DNA of 47,744 nt from Methanobrevibacter filiformis (GTDB taxonomy: Archaea > Methanobacteriota > Methanobacteria > Methanobacteriales > Methanobacteriaceae): contig NZ_LWMT01000244.1 in assembly GCF_001639265.1 (NCBI RefSeq), forward strand, positions 1 to 47,744, given 5' to 3'. Each line of letters starts with the position of its first letter. The stretch's first letter is position 1. Shown piece by piece: positions 7,779 to 18,400 of this stretch. A program made the translations under genes and the position numbers. The notes under the pieces were generated by a model. The model saw nothing but the letters and a program-made list of their open reading frames with translations, made no database searches and had not been told where the DNA came from.

Positions 7779-7847
7779 GGATTGTCATGATTTAAGATTT
7801 ATCTGATTTAATCTAATTCTCATTATTTTCTGTTTTATATCTCCCCT

Positions 7848-7920
7848 TTTACTTCTCTAAAACACATGTCTATATTAAATCTTATTTAAATATTTTCAAT
7901 AGCTATTAATTTACAATGAA
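7848..7920 (+). repeat. Right copy of the direct repeat flanking the RHH cassette
   Basis: This copy matches 7141-7214 (see there) and ends one base before the readable end of the sortase relic at 7921. The relic therefore stops exactly at the repeat, which suggests that the cassette and its repeats arrived by recombination that removed the sortase 3' end. Confidence 0.65.
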
Positions 7921-8590
7921 CTTGATAAGCAGCCTCTTTCCTGGAGACCAACATGTTGCAAGTGTTAGATTATAAGATCCAGAAAGGAATTTTATAGGAT
8001 TTACTTTATAATCCTACTTTATATCATTAATTTTAGTAATTTCATAAATATATTTTTTCTGAGATAAATAATCATCAATTGTAATTGTATCTCCAGTTTT
8101 AAAGTATTTAATGTTAGTAAAAGCATAATTAATGATTAAAATGCTTTATTTATGGAAATAGCTTTTGATCAAACTTTTTCTAAAAGTTTGAAACGTTTGT
8201 TTCATGTTAGTAAAAGCATTTCTTAATTTGAATTGATTATTTTTTGAAATAGCTTTTGTTCAAACTTTTTTTAAAAGTTTGTTTCATATTTTTAAATGGT
8301 GCAGAGTAGCTAGTGTGATGTTCAAGAAGTCCAGAAGTTCCATTTTCTCCGAAGTAATAACTTTCATTATAATGATAGACTGAACCATAATTAATTCACT
8401 CCATCGGATAGTATATTCCAGCTATCAGCATAAGGATTTGAGAAAGTAACATTTACCCCAATAAATTTTTAGCTTTTTCACTTGAATTTCCACTTCCAGT
8501 TATATTAAAACTATCCAATACAATATCTTCACCATTTAATTTATTATTTGGATTTTCATAATCTTTTATAAAAATTATGCTATAATATAA
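7921..8590 (-). pseudogene. Decayed sortase gene
   Basis: Read on the minus strand, pieces of a sortase are clear: VYHYNESYYFGENGT, then LLEHHTSYSAPF with the catalytic His region, YFKTGDTITIDDY, and LTLATCWSPGKRLLIK with the catalytic Cys (codon at 7951-7953) and Arg. Lesions are many: frameshifts near 8455 and 8395, an in-frame TAG at 8014-8016, a tandem repeat of about 175 bases inserted at 8111-8285, and loss of the C-terminus at the flanking direct repeat. The usual GHH is EHH here. Sortases attach surface proteins to the cell wall, so this relic beside a giant adhesin suggests that a local anchoring system was lost. The family call is firm; the outer limits are approximate. Confidence 0.75.
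8111..8285. repeat. Tandem pair of family-A repeat elements inside the sortase relic
   Basis: Two units of about 93 and 82 bases begin with ATGTTAGTAAAAGCAT (8111 and 8204). Each then holds GAAATAGCTTTTG and the hairpin CAAACTTTT/AAAAGTTTG (8170-8190 and 8261-8281), ending in GTTTCAT. They separate the SYSAPF and YFKTGD parts of the sortase, which would otherwise be nearly adjacent, so the element probably landed in the gene and then duplicated. Confidence 0.6.
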
Positions 8591-8598
8591 ATGTTTGT

Positions 8599-8672
8599 AC
8601 TTTTTAAAGTATAGTGAATTAATTTAACTATACTTTTTAAAGTATAGTAGTTATGCTTTACTATACTTTTTT
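8599..8672. repeat. Cluster of palindromic boxes (AAAGTATAGT)
   Basis: A perfect 22-bp palindrome at 8627-8648 has arms ACTATACTTT and AAAGTATAGT around TT. A right-arm copy lies at 8599-8615 and a left-arm copy at 8656-8672, giving four half-sites in 74 bases. It lies just before the start region of the decayed sortase and may be its former operator. A terminator role is less likely because of the multiple half-sites. Confidence 0.5.
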
Positions 8673-8755
8673 AAGAACAATAGTTATCTTCCCTAGCTTT
8701 AGATTGATTTTAATACTAACCTATTTTTAATTTAAATCACCTTTAATTATTATAA

Positions 8756-8896
8756 ATTTATTTGATAAACCAAACAGGAGATAAAAAATTCTATTTTAAA
8801 CAATATCCTTGTAATAATTGTGGTAAATATCTTAAATTAAACTTAGTATCTCTTAATTTATCTATTATTATTATTATTATTATTATTATTAAATGA
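8756..8896 (+). pseudogene. Zinc-ribbon-like fragment ending in a (TTA)n microsatellite
   Basis: An open frame without ATG reads ...GDKKFYFKQYPCNNCGKYLKLN... and has a single CxxC pair, then runs into about nine TTA/ATT triplets (8864-8891) and stops at TGA 8894-8896. The CxxC motif suggests a remnant of a zinc-ribbon protein. No ribosome site is visible. This is probably a relic, possibly chance. Confidence 0.25.
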
Positions 8897-9423
8897 ATGA
8901 ATAATCGTTCTCATGTTAATATTTTATTTAAAACACCTTAAACACCCTTAAACACATATTTCACTCTTAAACATTGTAACTATTTTCTTTTTTCCTTATA
9001 AAATTTTCTATATATAGTATTTAATAAATTTGTATTCATTGAATAATTTATATTATCATGAACAGTTAAATATATATATTATATATTACAATATATAATA
9101 ATAGTATTAAATATCATGAATATATAATAGGAATTATTAATTAATTATGTATATAGAAAATAGCTATAGGTTAATTAATTCTTTCATAATTTGTTATTTT
9201 TTTTTTAAAAAGTTATGATGTAATTTCATATTCTGTTATTCTTTTGATATTTTCTTATATTTCTCGTTATTTTAAAAAAAATTTTTAAATTTAAAAAAAA
9301 ATCATAAAAAAATTGAGTATTTGAGATATTAATTAAATAATTATTATAATTAATGTATATTATATAAAAAAGGATAAAAAAGGGCAAAAAAGGGCTTTAA
9401 AAAGATTTATAAATGGTGTTTTT
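8897..9423 (+). promoter_or_regulatory. Long AT-rich upstream region and promoter of the giant adhesin
   Basis: About 530 bases hold no gene. A TATA-like box, TATATTATATAAAA, lies at about 9356-9369. It is followed by an unusual purine run, GGATAAAAAAGGGCAAAAAAGGGC, split here only by position (9371-9394). The start codon at 9424 is preceded by GGTGTT. Transcription would start near 9390. Confidence 0.4.
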
Positions 9424-12400
9424 ATGAAGTTTCATAATGGGTTTAATTTCAAGAAGATTGTAGTTTTAATTATTATTATTTTATTACCTATTTTTTTAGT
9501 TTCTGGTGTTAGTGCTGCGGATTATATTTTAAATCCTGGTGATGCTGGAGGGATTAATGATGCAATAGCCACAATAAATAGTAATCCTCAGTCAAATGAT
9601 ATTTTGACTTTAAATGAAGGAATATATAATAAAACTAATGATATTAGAAATAATATTACAGCAAGTGTAAATCTTACAATTCAAGGTAATGGTTCACCAA
9701 ACTCTGTAATAATAGATGCAGGAAATCTTGGGGGAATTTTTAATATCTCTGGCACAGGTAGTGTAACATTAACAAACTTAAGCTTTGTAAATAGTAGTAA
9801 CGATATTGGTGGTGCTATATACAGTAGAAATTCTCATGTGACCATATATAACTGTAATTTTATAGGTAATAATGCTACTAATGGTGGTGCTATTTATAAT
9901 AATGGTACTAATTTTAGTGTGATTGATTCTGTTTTTAAGGGTAATAAGGGTACTATAGGTTGTGCTATTTATAATAATGGTGCTAATTTTAGGGTGATTA
10001 ATTCTACTTTCACTGATAATATTAATAATCAAAATGGTGCTATTTATAATAATAATGGTACTAATTTTAGTGTGATTAGTTCTAATTTCACTGATAATAC
10101 TAATAATGGTGGTTTTGTTTATAATTATTATGGTGCTAATTTTAGTGTGATTAATTCTCATTTTAGTGCTAATAAGGCGAATAATGGAGGAGCTATTTAT
10201 AATCGTTATGGTGCTAATTTTAGTGTGATTAATTCTAGTTTTATTAATAATACTGCAACTAATGGTGGTTATGGTGGTGCTATTTTTAATAATAATGGTA
10301 GTAATTTTACTATAATCAATTCTAGTTTTATTAATAATACTGCAGCTAATAGTGGTTATGGTGGTGCTATTTATAATAATAATGGTAATAATTTTACTAT
10401 AATCAATTCTAGTTTTATTAATAATGCTGCAGCTAATGGAGGCGCTATTTATACTTCTGGTGGTGCTAATTTTACCATACTACTTAATTCTATTTTTACT
10501 GGTAATAATGCTAGTAGTGAGGGTGGTGCTATTCGTAATTCTGGTGGTGCTAATTTTAGTGTGGTTGATGCTAATTTCACTGATAATAAAGGTTATATTG
10601 GTGGTGCTATCATTAATTTGAATACCAATAATTTTAGTGTGGTTGATTCTATTTTCACTGGTAATATTGCAACTAATGGTGGTGCTATAAATAATAATGG
10701 TAATAGTAGTAATTGTCGTGTGCTGGGTTCTATTTTCATTGGTAATGGTAATGGTGTAGGTGGTGCTATTTATAGTGCTGTTAATGGTGGTAATTTTAGT
10801 GTGAGTAATTCTAGTTTTAGTGCTAATAATGCAAGTAGTGGTACTATTTATAATTATAATGGTAATTTTAGTGTGAGTAATTCTAGTTTCATTGGTAATA
10901 ATGCTAGTAGTTATGGTGGTGCTATTTATAATTATAATGGTACTTTTAGTGTGAGTAATTCTAGTTTTAGTGCTAATAATGCAAATAGTTATGGTGGTGC
11001 TATTTATAATTCTGGTAATTTTAGTTTGAGTAATTCTAGTTTTAGTGCTAATAATGCAAATGGTTATGGTGGTGCTATTTATACTATTAATAATACTCTT
11101 AGTGTGAGTAATTCTAGTTTCAGTGGTAATATTGCTACTCATGGTGGTGCTATTTATACTATGAATAGTGTTAATTTTAGTGTGAGTAATTCTAGTTTTA
11201 TTAATAATACTGCAACTAATTATGGTGGTGTTATTTATGCTAGTAATAATTTTAGTGTTTTTAATTCTACTTTTATTAATAATTCTGCTAGTTTTGGTGG
11301 TGTTATTTATGGTTCAGGTGCTGGTAAAAGTACTGCTAATATAACTGTTTTTAATTCTAGTTTTGTTGATAATAATGCTATTTCTAGTAGTTATGGTGGA
11401 GCTATATATAATTTAGGAACTTTGAATATTAATAATTCTATTTTTAATAGTAATAATGCTTATTATGGGGGAGGGATTTATACATCAGGGGATACTGTTA
11501 TAAATAATTCTGAATTTATAAATAATTCTCAAGCTATTGGATTTAGCACAACAAACTTACAAATTATTAACACACTAATATATAATAACACAATTGCAAT
11601 ACAATTTTGTCATAATAATTCTAATATTTCAGTTAATAATTTTACTATTAATGGAACTGAGATAAAAGATAATAACTATTCCTATGGAATAAGTGGTAAT
11701 TACTGTAACTATACCTATCTTAACGAATCTATATTGGATACTTACAATACGGGGTTTATAATTTTCACTGCTCGTCCCTCTGTAAATACCACAGGTAATA
11801 GGATTATTAATTCCAATTTTTCTAATCTTCATGGTGTGGTAATTACTGTAAACACTACAGCGAAAAATAATACTCTTTATAATCTTAATTTGACAAATAA
11901 CAATGTATCTATCTTAGTTTTAGGAAACAATACTACTGTTCTCAATTCCACAATTACTAACAATGCAGTGGCAATTAATATGACTGGATATGCGAATAAT
12001 ATCACTGGAAACAATATATTCAACAATACTTATTCTATATATAGTGATGCTATAAACTCATTCATTAATTTTAATCGTATTGTTAACAATCCTACTGGTT
12101 CTTCTTACTATCTTATTAATAGGGGTATTGGTAACGATTTTAATTATAATTGGTGGGGTCGAAATACAAATATAAGTAGTCTTATTCTTAACACTGGAGG
12201 GACTAGTGTTTTTGGTTTTTGGTTTGTTCTTACATTGTATTTAAATACTCCTAATAATAATGCAAGTTTTGTAAATAGAACTGAAAAGTATCTTAAATAT
12301 TATGATTTTAATCTTTACTATACTTTAGATTTACATGCTGTAGATTTAGATTTAAATGGTCCTCTTAATGGAATTAACGCTTCAAGATTACCTGCATTTT

Positions 12401-15400
12401 CAGTCAACCTTACTCTTAACTCTAGTGGATCTAACTCCTCTATAAATCAAGACTGGAGAAATCTTTATAGCTCTCCTACTATTCAACTAACCAATTCTTC
12501 ACCTAACGCCACACTTTTCGGAACAATTGATTATGAGAATATTTATTTGAGTTTAGAAGGTGTTGATCCTGTTTTGGATCTTTATGTGAATTCTACTGGT
12601 GGAAATGATGATAATAATGGAACTAGTTGGGAATATGCTCTTCAAAGTATTGGAACTGCTTTAAATCTGATTTCTAGTGGTGGAACAATACACATTGCAA
12701 CTGGTAACTACAACAACAATTACATTCCAAACAATGGTTTTTTAATGGCTAACACTAATTTAACCATTTCTAAAAATCTCACTTTCATAGCTTACACAAG
12801 TTTAGGTGAAAATCCTGTGGATCATGAAGTGGATGTTGTGATTGATGCTTTAGGAAATTCCACTATCTTTTATTTAGGTAGTAATGTGTATGTTAATTTT
12901 ACCAATATGAGTTTTGTAAATGCTAATGGTGCCAATGGCGGTGGGATTTATGGTGGATCTACAACCAATATAACAGTTATTAACTCTAAATTTACTAACA
13001 ACACTGTAAGTGTTTCTGGTGGTGCAATTTATGGTAGTGGTGTTTTGACTGTGATTAATTCTAGCTTTATAAATAATACTGCAACAAGCCAAGGAGGCGC
13101 AATCAGAGCTACAGGTCCAAGTTTTATTTTAAATAACTCTAATTTCTCAGATAATTATGCTTCTAGTGGTGGAGCAATCCATAACGGAGGATCCAATGGT
13201 CTAATTTATAACTCCATTTTTAACAATAATTCTGCTACTCAAGGTGGGGCAATTAGACATACTACCAACAATTTAACCATTTACAACTCTAACTTCACTA
13301 ACAATAAGATTCAAGAGACTATAAATAACAATGGAGGTGGAGCAATATGGAGTGGTGGTTCCACTTTAACTATCAATGTATCATATTTTGAAAACAATAG
13401 TGCTAATGGTACTGGTAGCAACACTGGCGGTGGAGCGATTTATAACACAGTTACAAAAACCGTAATCAATAACTCCACATTTATTAACAACTCTGCTACA
13501 GGTAACAGTAATGCTAATGGATATGGAGGTGCTATCTACAACTACAATGTTGCTGACTTTAAAATCACAAATTCATCATTTAAAAATAACAATGTCAGTA
13601 ACTATGGTGCTGCTATCTACAACACAGGAACTAACTTCAATGTAAATAACTCTATATTTGATTCTAATTATGCTAGATATGGAGGCACTATTTACAACAC
13701 AGCAAATAATTTTACTGTTTTACAATCTAATTTCACAAACAACACTGCAAACCTTGGTGCTGCTATTTACAACACAGCAGGCACTAATTTTAAAGTAAAC
13801 AACTCTAATTTTATAAATAACACTGCAACAAGCAATGCTGGAGCAATTTACAACACTGGTGCCGCTAATTTTACCATCACAGAATCTAACTTTGTTAACA
13901 ACTCTGCACAAGGCATAGGTACCAACAATGGTGGTGGAGCTGTTTACATCACTGGAAACAACTCTAATAACTTCACAATCAAAAATTCCAAATTCATTAA
14001 CAACCATGCTGATGATGACGGTGGAGCTATTTACCAACAACTATCTCTCAACCTAACCATACTCAATTCAGAGTTTACAAACAATTCAGCAAACAATAAT
14101 GGAGGAGCTATTTACAACAATGGTACTTATTTCAATCTTAACAACTCCAATTTCACCAATAACTCTGCTCCTCTTGGTGGAGCTATCTTCCTCGATCGTT
14201 CTAATCAAATAGGACTAGCATATATTGGTTCTGGAAATGGAGATTATGCTTATGGCTATGCTGGTAGTTTTTCATTTGTTGGTGCTGGTAATGGAGATTA
14301 CACAAACACTATCAACAACTACACTAGCTCTAATAGGTATTTCTATGTTGGTTCAGGTAATGGTAATTACACAGCTTCAACTTTAGGTTCTTTATTTTTA
14401 ATAAGTGTTGGAAATGGTAATGGGGATTATGGAAACATTATTTTACCTAACAATTTCAGAGCAAATAATTCTAATTTCACCAATAACTCTGCTTCTATTG
14501 GTGGAGCTATTTTCTCTAAAGCTACTAATTCCTCTGTTACTAATTCTAATTTTGAAAATAATACTCAAGGATTTGCAACTAATTTAACTGACTTTAATTT
14601 AATTGATAATAATTTTAAAAATAATGGAATAGCTGTTGAATTTGTATTTTCCAATATCAATTACACAATTGAGGGCTTAATGACTGGTTTAAATAATAAT
14701 GTCATAACAGATAATGTACATGCAATAGGAATCAGTGGAAATAATTCTAACTACATTGTGAATGAATCCTACATTAACCACCTTAACAACATCAATAACC
14801 TTAATGGTTTTATCTTTACTCAATATTCAAACAATAACACTATTTTAAATTCCACAATTTCCAACTACACTAGTGGAGTAGCTATTACAATGGACGGGAT
14901 AAATAACAGCATAATTAATTCTAATATTACAAATAATTCTATAGCTATTCTTATTCTTGGAAATAAATCTAATGCTAAGGGTTCCAATATATTAAATAAT
15001 CATGATGCTATTATTGTTAATCTCACAGCTAAAGATTCAGTGATTAACTACAATAGATTTGTAAATAACACACTGGCTTTAAATAATAGTGGTATAAACA
15101 CCAATGCAAATCTTAATTGGTGGGGTAATAATATTCCTTTAGTTAATGGCATTAATTTGAGTAATTGGTTTGTTATAGAGTTATCTGCGAATTTATATAA
15201 TACTATTATAAATAGTACTCATTACACTTCTTCTGGTGTTGTTAATTTGTCATATAAATTTTTATTGTACAATAATCTTAGTAATACTACTAGTTTTGTA
15301 GATTATGGTGTATTACCTTTCTTTTTAGTTAATATAAACTGGAATTATACTATTAATGTTACTACTACTACTACTAATGGTACTATTCATTCTTTGAATG

Positions 15401-18400
15401 GTGTTGAGCAAAGAGGTAATTATTCTTATAATGTTAATTTAACTTCAGGTACCAGTTATAGTTTAGAAGCGGTTGGTGATAATGAAAATATAGTTTTAAA
15501 TCTTTCAATGCTTCTTAATCTTTCAATCCTTAAAGTTGCTAATGTAACTAATGTTTTGAATAATGATACTATTAATTTTACAATAACTATAACGAATAAT
15601 GGTAATGATCTCGCATCTAATGTTACTTTCACTAATTTCGTTGGTGATAATTTTAAACTTCTGAATGTGACTGGAGGTTTATCATACAACAACACAACAG
15701 GTATATGGGCTGTTGGAGATATTGCAGGTAAAACAAGTGTAACACTACACATGATTGTTCAAGCTATTAAGTCAGGAACAATAAACAGCACTGCATTTAA
15801 TGTAACAGCTATTGAAGCACTTGTTGATCCAAGTATAAATTCCACAGTAACAATTACAATATTACCAGCAGTTAATCTAAACATCACTAAAATATCTAAT
15901 GTCACTAATGTCACAGGTTTTAACATAGCTCATGTTGGTGATCATGTTAAATATATCATTAATGTTAAAAATAATGGTTTAGATAATGCAAGTAGTGTAC
16001 ATGTATATGATATCTTAGATTCTAAATTAACTTACATTAGATACAACTCCTCAACAGGAACTTATAACAATAATACTGGTTTATGGAATATTGGAACCTT
16101 ACATGTTAATCAAACAGCTACACTAGAAATCGAAGTAATAATAGCTAACATTGGAACAATAGAAAATATTGCAAATGTAACAGCAAATGAAATAATACTT
16201 AATGGAAGTAACATCAACACAAGCACAACAATTCACATAGAACCTTTAAACACTACTTTAGTTATTAATCCTATTGTGGATACTAAGGTTAATAGTAATG
16301 TTAGTATTAATGGAACTTTGTTAGATGAGAGAGGTGCTCCGATTGGTGGTGTTACTATTAATTTGGTTGTTAATGGTGTTAATTATACTGCTACCACTAA
16401 TGCCAGTGGTAAGTGGAGTATTACTTATCATGTGGGGTTAACTGGTGTTATTAATGTTGTTGCTGAGTTTGTGGGTAATGCTAATTACATTGCTTCTGCC
16501 AATGCTACTTATTTTGAGGGTTTGGCTTTAAATAGTACTTTAGTTATTAATCCTATTGTGGATACTAAGGTTAATAGTAATGTTAGTATTAATGGAACTT
16601 TGTTAGATGAGAGAGGTGCTCCGATTGGTGGTGTTACTATTAATTTGGTTGTTAATGGTGTTAATTATACTGCTACGACCGATACCAGTGGTAAGTGGAG
16701 TATTACTTATCATGTGGGGTTAACTGGTCTTATTAATGTTGAGGCTTTGTTTGTTGGTGATGCTAATTACATTGCTTCTGCCAATGCTACTTATTTTGAG
16801 GGTTTGGCTTTAAATAGTACTTTAGTTATTAATCCTATTGCAGATACTAATGTGAATAGTAGTGTTAGTATTAATGGAACTTTGTTAGATGAGCGGGGTG
16901 TTCCGATTGGTGGTGTTACTGTTATTGTCACTGTTAATGGTGTTAATTATAATGTTACGACAGATGCCAGTGGTAAGTGGAGTATTACTTATCTTGTTAA
17001 TTCAAAGGAGTTAGTTAATGTTGTTGCTGAGTTTGTTGGTAATAGTAATTATGCTGCTACTGCTAACATAACTTATTTCAATGGAGTGCCTTTAAATAGT
17101 ACTTTAGTTATTAATCCTATTTCTTATACTAAGACTAATACTAATGTCAGTATCAATGGTACCTTGTTTGGTGAGAATAATAGTGTAATTAGTAATGTAA
17201 CAGTTGTTGTGACTGTTAATGGTGTTAGTTATAATGTTACGACCGATGCCAGTGGTAAGTGGAGTATTACTTATCTTGTTAATTCAACTGGACTATTTAA
17301 TGTTGTTGCTGTATTTAATGGTAATAATATTCGTGCTGCTGCTGTAAATAGCACTAATTTTATTGGAGTGTCTTTGAATAGTACATTAATTATTAATCAT
17401 GTTTTGGATACTAAGGTGAATAGTAGTGTTAGTATTAATGGAACTTTATTAGATGAGAATAATAATGTGATTGCTAATGTAATGGTTGTTGTGACTGTTA
17501 ATGGTGTTAATTATAATGTTACGACCGATGTAAATGGTAATTGGAATATCAGTTATCTTGTTAATTCAACTGGAAATATTAATGTTGTTGCTGAGTTTAA
17601 TGGTAATACTCTTTATGCTGCTGCTGTAAATAGCACTAGTTTTAATGGTTTAGCTTTAAACAGTACATTGATCATTAATCATGTTTCAAATGCTAAGGTG
17701 AATAGCAATATTAGTATTAATGGTACATTGCTAGATGGGGCTAATAATGCAATTGCTAATGTGATGATTGTTGTGACTGTTAATGGTGTTAATTATAATG
17801 CTACGACAGATGACAGTGGTAAGTGGAGTATTACTTATCTTGTTAACTCATCTGGAAATATTAATGTTGTTGCTGAGTTTAGTGGTAATACTCTTTATGC
17901 TGCTGCTGTAAATAGCACTAGTTTTAATGGTTTAGCTTTAAACAGTACATTAGTTATTAATCCTATTCTAAACGTTAAGATGAATAGTAGTGTTAGTATT
18001 AATGGTACATTGTTAGATGAGAATAATAAGGCGATTAGTAATGTAATGGTTGTTGTAACTGTCAATGGCATTAATTACAATACTACCACTGATGCTAGTG
18101 GTAAGTGGAATATTAATTATCCTGTTAATTCAACTGGTTTCGTTGATGTTGTTGCTGTTTTTAATGGTAATAATCGGTATGTTAGTGCTACTAACAGCAC
18201 CACTTTTATTGTACCTAACAATGTCAATATCAGTATTATTAAAATAGCTAACATTAATGGAATTAATAATAGTGCCAATGCCCATTTTGGAGATACTGTA
18301 ATTTATACCATTAGTGTAGTGAACAATGGTGCTACTACGGCTACTGGAGTTCTTGTAACTGAAATAATAAATAATACTAAGTTGAAACTTAATAAAGCAT

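Noticed and set aside
8864-8891. (TTA)n run as a phase-variation tract
   Set aside because: It lies in no intact gene and changes by whole triplets; there is no frame or promoter that it could switch.
9778-11142. Long minus-strand open frames opposite the adhesin repeats
   Set aside because: They are periodic mirror images of the Asn/Gly-rich repeats (Thr/Ile/Ser-rich), have no ribosome sites and no family resemblance.
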